From: an uncultured Flavobacteriaceae bacterium
GTDB taxonomy: Bacteria; Bacteroidota; Bacteroidia; Flavobacteriales; Flavobacteriaceae
Length of the DNA stretch: 64,000 nt
Direction of reading: 5' to 3'
Assembly: GCA_947503005.1 (NCBI GenBank)
Contig: CANNCA010000001.1
Location: 682,001 to 746,000, forward strand
The notes beneath the pieces were generated by a model that worked only from the letters and a program-made list of their open reading frames with translations, was not told the DNA's origin and searched no databases. A program made the translations under genes and the position numbers. Within the stretch, counting starts at the first letter, position 1. The number at the start of each line of letters is the position of its first letter. Positions 35,636 to 43,009 of this stretch are shown here, one piece after another.

Positions 35636-37234
35636 ATGAAATTTACTATTAAAAATTTAAGTATACTGCCAATATTGGCCAGTATATTACTTGTCGCTAG
35701 CTGCAGCAACGATGATGGAACAATACCAACGGACCCTGAGATGATGGATCCTGAAATGATGGAACCGGAAGAGGAGGCCGTAAGCGAAGTAGATTCGAAA
35801 ACGTATCCCTTGGGATTCGTTGCTAACCCTGATATTTCAGGTACCGCAAAATTCATCACGTTCAGCAATGACTCTACGGTTATCGAATTGAAGCTTGAGA
35901 ATACTCCCGCCGGAGGCATGCATCCCGCCCACATACATTTCAATACCGCTGCTGAAGGTGGGGATATTGCACTTGATTTAACAGCTGTTGATGGCGGAAC
36001 TGGCGAAAGTTCCACGGAAGTGACAACATTGAAGGATGGCACGGCCATAACTTTTGATGAACTTTTAAATTTTGATGGATATATAAATGTTCATTTAAGT
36101 ACTGAAGAACTGGGTACCCTTGTGGCCCAAGGTGACATAGGTCAAAATGAACTGATTGGAGGTTCTAAGGAGTATATTCTGGATAGTGTAGATGTACCGG
36201 AAATTGATGGTACTGCAACTTTTTTCGAACGTAAAAATGGTGAGGCCTTAGCTGTGATTATGCTGAACAATACTCCTGCTGGTGGTATGCACCCAGGTCA
36301 TATACACAATAACACGGCGGCTGAGGGTGGCGATATCGCTTTTACCTTTAATCCTGTGAACGGCGATACGGGTATCAGCAAAACCAACATTGCGGCTTTA
36401 GATGATGAAACAGCTTTTGGCTATGCTGATGTTCTTACCGTCGATGGCTATATTAACATTCATTTAAGCGCAGATGAATTGGGCACGCTAGTGGCGCAAG
36501 GAGATATTGGGCAAAATGAACTTACAGGAACTTCAAAAGAATATGAATTAGGTAGTGTAGACATTGCAACAATTGATGGTACAGCTACTTTTTTCGAAAG
36601 AGTAAATGGTGAGGCCTTGGCCGTAATAGCATTGAACAATACACCCACAGACGGTATGCATCCTGGGCATATTCATGCGAACAGTGCTGCTGAGGGCGGA
36701 GATATCCTTTTTACCTTTAATCTTGTAATCGGTGCTACAGGAATTAGCAAAACCAATATTGCGGCTCTAGATGATGAAACAGCTTTTGGATATTCAGATG
36801 TGCTCACGATAGATGGTTACATCAACATTCATTTAAGTGCGGACGAATTAGGCACTCTGGTCGCGCAAGGAAATATTGGCAGCAATGCAGGTGAAGAGGA
36901 GGAAGAGGAAATGTCAAAAGACTTCGTGGTAACCAATAATGGTGCTTCGTCATATATTTTCAATTCGAACGATTTTAATAATCTTGAAAATCCTGATTTG
37001 ACATTAAAACGGGGAGAGACATACACGTTTGCTGTCAATGCTTCGGGGCATCCTTTTTTCATCAAATCAACCCAAGGGAATACGAATGCGAATGCCTTTA
37101 ATGATGGCGTAACTAATAATGGTTCACAAGATGGTACGATAACTTTTGTAGTGCCCATGAATGCGCCGGACACCTTATTTTATAATTGTCAATTTCATTC
37201 GGTGATGACAGGCACTTTGAATATTGTCGACTAA
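35636..37234 (+). CDS. Lipoprotein with three CHRD domains and a C-terminal cupredoxin-like domain
   Basis: The lipobox is LVASCSND (Cys23), followed by an acidic Met/Pro/Glu linker. Three CHRD modules follow (about residues 50-170, 173-295, 296-418), each with GGMHPAHIHFNTAAEGGDIA-type and GYINVHLSTEELGTLVAQGD-type motifs rich in conserved His. Modules 2 and 3 are tandem near-duplicates of 123 codons. After an acidic linker, residues about 425-532 form a cupredoxin-like domain with likely type I copper ligands: GHPFF (His), then NCQFHSVM (Cys, His, Met). It may be a surface electron-transfer or metal-binding protein. CHRD function is not defined. It stands alone, ending at a bidirectional terminator. 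Confidence 0.88.
   Translation: MKFTIKNLSILPILASILLVASCSNDDGTIPTDPEMMDPEMMEPEEEAVSEVDSKTYPLGFVANPDISGTAKFITFSNDSTVIELKLENTPAGGMHPAHIHFNTAAEGGDIALDLTAVDGGTGESSTEVTTLKDGTAITFDELLNFDGYINVHLSTEELGTLVAQGDIGQNELIGGSKEYILDSVDVPEIDGTATFFERKNGEALAVIMLNNTPAGGMHPGHIHNNTAAEGGDIAFTFNPVNGDTGISKTNIAALDDETAFGYADVLTVDGYINIHLSADELGTLVAQGDIGQNELTGTSKEYELGSVDIATIDGTATFFERVNGEALAVIALNNTPTDGMHPGHIHANSAAEGGDILFTFNLVIGATGISKTNIAALDDETAFGYSDVLTIDGYINIHLSADELGTLVAQGNIGSNAGEEEEEEMSKDFVVTNNGASSYIFNSNDFNNLENPDLTLKRGETYTFAVNASGHPFFIKSTQGNTNANAFNDGVTNNGSQDGTITFVVPMNAPDTLFYNCQFHSVMTGTLNIVD
36152..36889 (+). repeat. Two tandem in-frame copies of a 369-bp unit (CHRD modules 2 and 3)
   Basis: Segments starting at about 36152 and 36521 are highly similar at the DNA level, for example ATTGATGGTAC at 36203 and 36572 (369 bases apart), and GATGATGAAACAGCTTTTGG in both. 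The first CHRD module (35783-36151) is more diverged, suggesting a recent duplication of the second. Confidence 0.85.
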
Positions 37235-37258
37235 GTATTTTATGAAAAAGAAATGTTT

Positions 37259-37287
37259 AAATCCCGTTGCATTGCAACGGGATTTTT
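37259..37287. terminator. Bidirectional terminator between CHRD protein and sulfatase
   Basis: Perfect stem AAATCCCGTTGC / GCAACGGGATTT with ATT loop, T run on one side and A run on the other, placed between convergent genes. Confidence 0.88.
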
Positions 37288-37297
37288 AGTTGTATTA

Positions 37298-38740
37298 CTA
37301 ATCGATTGTTCCAGCTGGTCTGGTTTCAGAACCTTCTAATTCAAGTAAGGAATCTCCAAGTTTCGAACGCATATTGTTGGCCAAAATTTTTATTTTATGA
37401 ACAATGTCAGGATGCTTTTCCGCAACATTTTCAGTCTCGCTAACATCGTTCACCACATCGTACAATTCGATTTCTTCCATATCGACCATTCTATAATTTC
37501 CTGGCAAACCGTCTTTGCCCAATTCTTGTCCGTCCATGGTGCGGTACCGATGCGGAAAATAGAGTTTCCATTTTCCATAGCGAACACCAAATAATTCGTT
37601 GACACGATAGTAAAAGAAATAAGCCTCTTGTGGACTTTTCACCGATTCGCCAGTAAGTACTTTCCAAACGCTTTTGCCATCTATGGTTTTTATAGGAAGT
37701 TCAGCATTCGTGATTTCTGCAATAGTGGGGAGTATATCGATTGCCATTACGGGTATATCCAATATTTTACCAGCTTCCAGTTTCTCAGGATATTTCATGA
37801 TAAAGGGTTCACGCTGGCCACCTTCCCAAGCGGTTCCTTTGCCTTCTCTGAGGGGAAATGCGCTTCCGCCATGATTTCCGTAGGATAGCCATGGACCATT
37901 ATCAGAAGTAAATATGATGACAGTGTTTTGGGTCAATCCATTTTCTTCCAAGGCATTTACTATCTGTCCAACGGACCAATCGATTTCCATGATAACATCG
38001 CCATACAATCCTCTATTTGATTTTCCTTTAAACTTATCCGACACAAAAAGCGGCACATGGGGTTGTGGATGCGGAACATATAAAAAGAACGGATTGTCTT
38101 TGTTCCGATGGATGAAGTCTACACTCCGTTCCGTAATTTGAGTGGTTAGTTGTGACTGTTCCAATAAAGTATCAATAATAGTCTCATTTTCATATAAGTG
38201 CAAATTGGGGAAATTAAAGATAGGCCCCTGCTGCGGATGAAAAGGCCACATATCATTGGAATAGGGTATACCGAACCATTCGTCAAAACCGTGTCTGGTA
38301 GGCAAGAATTTTTTATGATGTCCTAAATGCCATTTTCCGTAAATGGCGGTTTTATAGCCTTTTTCCTTTAGCATTTCGGCCATTGTGGTTTCTGAAGTAT
38401 TTATTCCGTGGGTATTGTCCGGTCCCAAAGCGTTATGAATGCCAATTCGGTTGGGGTAGCAACCGGTCAATATACCTGCGCGAGATGCTGAGCACACTGC
38501 CTGAGCGGAATAATAACTTGTGAGTTTTACCCCATCGGCAGCCATTTGATCAAGATTGGGGGTCGCAATATCATTCGCCCCAAAAACTCCAACATCATTA
38601 TAGCCCTGGTCATCTGTAAATATTAGTACAATGTTGGGTTGTGCTGGTTTTTGCTCAACTTGTTTTTCTTTTTCACCCTGCTTGCAAGCATAAATGATAA
38701 TCAAAAGAATCGCAGAAAGAACTATTCTCATAGGGGTCAT
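37298..38740 (-). CDS. Sulfatase lipoprotein with atypical CSASR motif
   Basis: Type I formylglycine sulfatase. The lipobox IIIYACKQ (Cys19) predicts envelope anchoring. Metal ligands are in NIVLIFTDDQGYNDVG (Asp43-Asp44). The formylglycine site is CSASRAGILTG (Cys83-Arg87), with Ala where most family members have Pro, though such variants can still be modified. Other landmarks are GKWHLGHHKKFLPTRHGFDE and IFTSDNGPWLSYGNHGG. It likely desulfates an algal or host polysaccharide. It is divergent from the TIM-barrel isomerase. A second sulfatase lies at 41407-42834. Confidence 0.9.
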   Translation of the reverse strand: MTPMRIVLSAILLIIIYACKQGEKEKQVEQKPAQPNIVLIFTDDQGYNDVGVFGANDIATPNLDQMAADGVKLTSYYSAQAVCSASRAGILTGCYPNRIGIHNALGPDNTHGINTSETTMAEMLKEKGYKTAIYGKWHLGHHKKFLPTRHGFDEWFGIPYSNDMWPFHPQQGPIFNFPNLHLYENETIIDTLLEQSQLTTQITERSVDFIHRNKDNPFFLYVPHPQPHVPLFVSDKFKGKSNRGLYGDVIMEIDWSVGQIVNALEENGLTQNTVIIFTSDNGPWLSYGNHGGSAFPLREGKGTAWEGGQREPFIMKYPEKLEAGKILDIPVMAIDILPTIAEITNAELPIKTIDGKSVWKVLTGESVKSPQEAYFFYYRVNELFGVRYGKWKLYFPHRYRTMDGQELGKDGLPGNYRMVDMEEIELYDVVNDVSETENVAEKHPDIVHKIKILANNMRSKLGDSLLELEGSETRPAGTID

Positions 38741-38853
38741 TTATTGGTTCATCTAAAGATACTGTAAAAAGGACTTTTGTTCCTTAGAATCTTTTTTAGA
38801 ATAAAAAATTGTACATTGATTTCATTAAAATCAGAAAATTAAAAGGCACACCT

Positions 38854-39900
38854 ATGAAAGCTAACCAACATAACCCAAGTAGAAGAAAATTCATTACAAA
38901 AACAAGCCTTGCCACTGCTGGAATAGCTTTGACGGGTTCGTCTCTCTTTAGTGCTCCGGCCATACTAAGGCATTATAAAAAACCATATTCGGTAATCAGC
39001 GGAGTTCAGATAGGGGTAATCACCTATTCATTTCGAAGTATGGAAGACCAAAGTGCGGAAGCTACTTTAAAATATATTTTGGATAGTGGAATTAATGCTA
39101 TTGAACTGATTGGAGATCCCGCCGAGACTTTTGCCGGAAGACCGGATAATCCAATTGATATGGCAAAAATGTGGCCGTTGCGAGAAAAAAGACGAGATGG
39201 TAAAATTACCGAAGAGGAAGAAAAGGAGCTCGTAGAAATGTCCGCGCAACTAGAGTCATATAAAAAACAAGTATCCGAATGGCGTAAAACTTCTGATAAA
39301 AGTAAGTTCGAGCAGTTTCGAAAAATGTACAATGATGCTGGAGTCAGTATTTATGCTTTTAAGCCCAGAAATACTTTCGGTAAAGATAATTCCGATGCCG
39401 ATATCGAATGGGGAATGAAAGTCGGAAAAATTCTTGGAGCCAGTCATGTCACTGTAGAGCATCCAAGCGATGATGCCCATACGATGCGATTGGGTGCATT
39501 GGCCAAAAAGAATGGAATTTATGTTGGGTATCACGGACACGAACAACAAACACCAACTTTATGGGATACTGCATTAGAGCAGTCTGAATACAACGCTTTA
39601 AATCTCGATCTAGGCCATTATGTCGCTGCAGGAAATTCAAAACCTTTGGAAATAATTATCGCAAAACACAACCGCATAAAAAGCATGCATCTAAAGGATC
39701 GCCAAACTCCCGCACATGACAAAGGAAATCTTTCTTGGGGACAGGGCGACACACCAATTGCTCAGGCGCTTCAACTCATGCGAAATAATAAATACACGTT
39801 TCCTGCAACTGTGGAACTGGAATATGATGTTCCTGAAGGTTCAAATGCGGTAGAAGAGGTGAAAAAATGTTTAGCGTTCTGTGAGCAGGCGCTAAAATAG
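38854..39900 (+). CDS. Tat-exported sugar-phosphate isomerase/epimerase-like TIM-barrel protein
   Basis: The ATG at 38854 (MKANQHNPSRRKFITKTSLA) gives a twin-arginine signal (RRKFIT) followed by a hydrophobic core and APAIL; it is preferred over an upstream in-frame TTG and has AAAAGG 10 bases before. The xylose-isomerase-like TIM barrel shows VITYSFRSMEDQSAEATLKY, INAIELIGDPAETFAG, SHVTVEHPSDDAHTMRLG, VGYHGHEQQTP, LNLDLGHYVAAGN and IKSMHLKDRQ, with probable metal ligands Glu, His, Asp. Such proteins often work with Gfo/Idh/MocA and DUF1080 proteins in keto-sugar metabolism, as in the locus at 8390-12852. It is convergent with rimM. Confidence 0.86.
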   Translation: MKANQHNPSRRKFITKTSLATAGIALTGSSLFSAPAILRHYKKPYSVISGVQIGVITYSFRSMEDQSAEATLKYILDSGINAIELIGDPAETFAGRPDNPIDMAKMWPLREKRRDGKITEEEEKELVEMSAQLESYKKQVSEWRKTSDKSKFEQFRKMYNDAGVSIYAFKPRNTFGKDNSDADIEWGMKVGKILGASHVTVEHPSDDAHTMRLGALAKKNGIYVGYHGHEQQTPTLWDTALEQSEYNALNLDLGHYVAAGNSKPLEIIIAKHNRIKSMHLKDRQTPAHDKGNLSWGQGDTPIAQALQLMRNNKYTFPATVELEYDVPEGSNAVEEVKKCLAFCEQALK

Positions 39901-39906
39901 AATTTA

Positions 39907-40434
39907 TTAAGACAGGTATAAATCGACTAAACCTTCTGGCGTGGTCACATGAACTATTTTGTTCTCACGGTCTAATTTGGTGATAATGTCATCATTGATG
40001 GGTATCAATAATTGTTTATCATCCTTCAAGATTTCAAAAAGGGCTTGTGAAGTGGTATCGTTTACACTTTGAATGATTCCGATATCACCATGAATATCAT
40101 CTAAAACTTTGAAACCAATTACTTCGTGAAAGTAGAATTTATTTCCAGAAAGCTTTGGTAAAAAGGAAAGTGGCAGATAAAGTTCAGCCCCCATAATTTT
40201 ATCGGCATCATCTTCTGAATTCACGTCTTCAAAATCGATACGTAACAACTGAGATTTGTGTAATCGACATTTTGCAATAAAAAATGGAACCAGATTATTG
40301 CGTAGTGCAACAAAAACTGATTCCATATTATCGTATAATTCGGGTTCGTCAGTATCTATCTTTACAAGTACCTCGCCCTTAAAACTATATTTCGAAACGA
40401 TTTTGCCTAGGTAGAAACAATCTTCCTTTTGCAT
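39907..40434 (-). CDS. rimM: Ribosome maturation factor RimM
   Basis: Assists 30S head maturation by binding S19. N-terminal FYLGKIVSKYSFKGEVLVKI is the RimM signature, with a C-terminal PRC-barrel (FHEVIGFKVLDDIHGDIGII ... QLLIPINDDIITKLDREN). Length 175 aa is normal. It lies 17 bases downstream of rpsP on the same strand, the classical rpsP-rimM operon. Confidence 0.95.
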   Translation of the reverse strand: MQKEDCFYLGKIVSKYSFKGEVLVKIDTDEPELYDNMESVFVALRNNLVPFFIAKCRLHKSQLLRIDFEDVNSEDDADKIMGAELYLPLSFLPKLSGNKFYFHEVIGFKVLDDIHGDIGIIQSVNDTTSQALFEILKDDKQLLIPINDDIITKLDRENKIVHVTTPEGLVDLYLS

Positions 40435-40450
40435 CGTTCCTAAAGAATTA

Positions 40451-41227
40451 TTATTCTTCCTCCGCAGAAGGTGCGGGTTTCACCTCTTCATCACTTGCTT
40501 CCATCACTTCTTCAACGGATGGAGCTTTTTTCATATCCTCGTTCGCTTCGATCACTTCTTCAGCAACAACAGGTGCTACTGGTGTGTGGTCTGCATTATC
40601 CTTATCGGGTTGCGGAGTTTCCGGAGTCTCTACGACCTCTTCTGTAGTCGGAGTTTCAGTTTCAGCACTTCCTTCAGTATTCTCGCTTTGCGCGACATCT
40701 GCCTCAGGGGCTGGTGCTACGGCTAACGCTTCAACTTCTTCTTCGGCGCTTTCCCCTTCTGGGGTATCTGGTAATTCTGCTTCTGCAGCTGCTATGGCTC
40801 GTTTTTCGTTTACTTCTTTCTCAGCTTTCAAAGCAGCGGCCTTAGCTTCCGCTTTTGCTTTATCCAATCCGCCCACCTTAGCAGCGACCGATTTTTCTTT
40901 TTCTTCTAACCAAGCATTGAATTTTTCTTCTACTTGCTCTTCTGTCAAGGCTCCTTTGCGAAGTCCACCTAGTAAGTGGTGCTTTAACATCACACCCCTG
41001 TAAGACAGAATAGCTCTGGCCGTATCGGTAGGTTGCGCACCATTCTGTAACCACTTAACGGAGTTATCAAGATTTAATTCGATTGTTGCTGGGTTGGTGT
41101 TAGGATTGTAGATTCCTAATTTTTCCAAGAATTTACCATCTCTTTTTGCTCGCGCATCTGCTGCTACGATCCAATAAAATGGTTTACCTTTTTTACCGTG
41201 TCTTTGTAATCTAATTTTAACTGGCAT
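40451..41227 (-). CDS. rpsP: 30S ribosomal protein S16 with long C-terminal extension
   Basis: Residues 1-80 are canonical S16: [54 protein letters not shown]. The remainder to 258 is unusually long and rich in Ala/Glu, first a likely helical [20 protein letters not shown], then acidic low-complexity sequence. The tail contains a tandem repeat, [15 protein letters not shown] then [16 protein letters not shown] (about 223-254). Many Bacteroidota S16 proteins have extensions, but this one is long. A promoter and a leader hairpin lie upstream. First gene of rpsP-rimM. Confidence 0.94.
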   Translation of the reverse strand: MPVKIRLQRHGKKGKPFYWIVAADARAKRDGKFLEKLGIYNPNTNPATIELNLDNSVKWLQNGAQPTDTARAILSYRGVMLKHHLLGGLRKGALTEEQVEEKFNAWLEEKEKSVAAKVGGLDKAKAEAKAAALKAEKEVNEKRAIAAAEAELPDTPEGESAEEEVEALAVAPAPEADVAQSENTEGSAETETPTTEEVVETPETPQPDKDNADHTPVAPVVAEEVIEANEDMKKAPSVEEVMEASDEEVKPAPSAEEE

Positions 41228-41287
41228 ATCACATTAATTTGTAGGGTGCCCGACCCTGGTTATTAATTCATTTTTTTTATAATGTCT

Positions 41288-41305
41288 TTCCCGCGAGGGC
41301 GGGAA
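41288..41305 (-). promoter_or_regulatory. GC-rich hairpin in the rpsP leader
   Basis: TTCCCGC-GAGG-GCGGGAA (as read on plus) forms a perfect 7-bp stem with a 4-base loop, about 60 bases upstream of the rpsP start and downstream of its predicted promoter. It may be an attenuator or protein-binding leader element; no further evidence. Confidence 0.4.
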
Positions 41306-41358
41306 TCTTTTAAATTTAACTCAGAAGGTTTTGATTAGCCTTTTTCACTAAGCGGATG

Positions 41359-41388
41359 CAAATATACTTCAATTTGTATAATACACAA
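41359..41388 (-). promoter_or_regulatory. rpsP-rimM promoter
   Basis: On the minus strand: TTG (41388-41386), 19-base spacer, TATATTTG (41366-41359), an exact match to the Bacteroidota TTG-N19-TAnnTTTG pattern. It predicts a leader of roughly 125 bases before rpsP. Confidence 0.7.
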
Positions 41389-41406
41389 TAGGTTTGTGTT
41401 TTTACT

Positions 41407-42834
41407 TTATTCCCTGTCTGCAAGTTGATCTTCGCCTCTTACTAAATTAGCGCTGTGATTGGTAACTAATTCTTGAATTTGCTTCAGAATTTCAGGATGT
41501 TTTTCTGCTATATCAAACTGTTCAGACGGGTCATGACTTAGATTATAAAGAAGCGGTTTTTTATGTTCTTCTCTTTTCCCAAACTGCCCATACGCACCTT
41601 GAATAATGAAATGAGCCTTATAATCTCCCAGTCGTACGGCGTAGATTTCGGTTCCTCTATAATAGACCACGCTTTTTCGAGTATTCGCTTCTTGAGCGAA
41701 TAAAGTGGGACTCAAATCATGGCTATCTAAGATTCTATCTTCTGGCAGCGATGCCCCGGCTATTTTGCTAAATGTAGCAAAGAGGTCCATGGTGGAGCCT
41801 AAAGCTGTAACCACGCCAGGTTTGATTTGACCAGGTGCCCAAAAAATTCCAGGTTCACGCATACCACCTTCCCAAGTAGTGCCTTTTCCTGCTCTGAGCA
41901 ATCCTGCAGAACCACCATTCAACTTGAAGGGAAGCCAAGGCCCATTGTCGGATGTAAATACCACAATAGTATTTTCTGCCAAGCCCTCATCTTCCAAAGT
42001 CTTTAATATTTTACCAACACCATTATCGATTTCTTCAAGTACGTCTCCGTATAAACCCCTTTCACTCGTGCCCTTGAACTCATCTGAAACGAATAATGGA
42101 ATATGAGGAAGGTTGTGAGCTAAGTACACAAAGAACGGGCTGTCTTTATTTTTCTTGATATAAGAAACGGCTTCATTTGAATACCGAGTTGTAATTGTAT
42201 TTTGGTTTGCGGGACGTTCAATGATCTCGGTGTTTCGAAATAGAGGCACATTGAAATGTTCTGTTTTTATAGAATCATTGGGTTGTTGCCAATATTCCCA
42301 ATAGGGTGCAAGTCCAGAAACCATATCCATGTCATTAGAATAGGGAATCCCAAAATAATAATCGAAACCATGGTTGGTGGGCAGGTATTGTTCTTTATGG
42401 CCCAAATGCCATTTGCCAATGGCAGCGGTGCTATACCCAACTTTTTTTAATTGTTCTGCTAACGTGATTTCACTTGCTGGCAAACCGTTTTTTGAATCAG
42501 GAAAAAGCACACGCTGTTTGCTGCTTGCCATACCGCTTCTCACAGGAAGCCTACCGGTCAACAGGGCAGCACGGCTTGGAGTGCAAACACTTGCGCCTGC
42601 ATAGAAGTTGGTCCATTTTTGACCTTCTTGGGCCATTCTGTCTAAATTGGGAGTCTTTATGGTTGGGTGTCCATAGGTGCCTAAATCTCCGTAGCCGAGG
42701 TCGTCAGCGAAAATGACGACGAAATTGGGTGGACTTTTTTCTTTGGTAGATGACTTAGTTTCTGCTGATTTTTCTGAACAGGAAATCAGAAATATACCTA
42801 GTATTACTACTAATAACTTACCTTGGGTTTGCAT
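41407..42834 (-). CDS. Sulfatase lipoprotein (arylsulfatase-like)
   Basis: The start at 42834 (MQTQGKLLVVILGIFLISCS) gives a lipoprotein signal with Cys19; an in-frame Met 20 codons upstream looks non-native. Metal ligands are in FVVIFADDLGYGDLG (Asp44-Asp45). The formylglycine motif is canonical CTPSRAALLTG (Cys84-Arg88). Other family stretches are GKWHLGHKEQYLPTNHGFDY, FVYLAHNLPHIPLFVS and FTSDNGPWLPFKLNGG. It likely removes sulfate from polysaccharide fragments in the envelope and requires a formylglycine-generating enzyme not seen here. Divergent from dnaE. Confidence 0.92.
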   Translation of the reverse strand: MQTQGKLLVVILGIFLISCSEKSAETKSSTKEKSPPNFVVIFADDLGYGDLGTYGHPTIKTPNLDRMAQEGQKWTNFYAGASVCTPSRAALLTGRLPVRSGMASSKQRVLFPDSKNGLPASEITLAEQLKKVGYSTAAIGKWHLGHKEQYLPTNHGFDYYFGIPYSNDMDMVSGLAPYWEYWQQPNDSIKTEHFNVPLFRNTEIIERPANQNTITTRYSNEAVSYIKKNKDSPFFVYLAHNLPHIPLFVSDEFKGTSERGLYGDVLEEIDNGVGKILKTLEDEGLAENTIVVFTSDNGPWLPFKLNGGSAGLLRAGKGTTWEGGMREPGIFWAPGQIKPGVVTALGSTMDLFATFSKIAGASLPEDRILDSHDLSPTLFAQEANTRKSVVYYRGTEIYAVRLGDYKAHFIIQGAYGQFGKREEHKKPLLYNLSHDPSEQFDIAEKHPEILKQIQELVTNHSANLVRGEDQLADRE

Positions 42835-43009
42835 GGAATGGTTTTGAAGATATTTAAATATATGAAATCTTTGAAGGTTAATAACTCCTAACAACTACAC
42901 TTTTTCAAACTCCCCTTTTTCTGTATTTTTAGCAACCCTTTTTTAAGCAGTTCCCGACACAATTTATCTCGAGCCAGGTCGAGTAGTTCAAACAGACAGA
43001 TTATATCAT

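Noticed and set aside
36152-36889. Regular DNA repeats resembling a repeat array
   Set aside because: The units are 369 bp, in frame and encode CHRD modules; not CRISPR. No CRISPR array was seen anywhere in the window.
40584-41003. 139-aa plus-strand ORF opposite rpsP
   Set aside because: Ser/Ala-rich antisense of the acidic S16 tail; a composition artefact.
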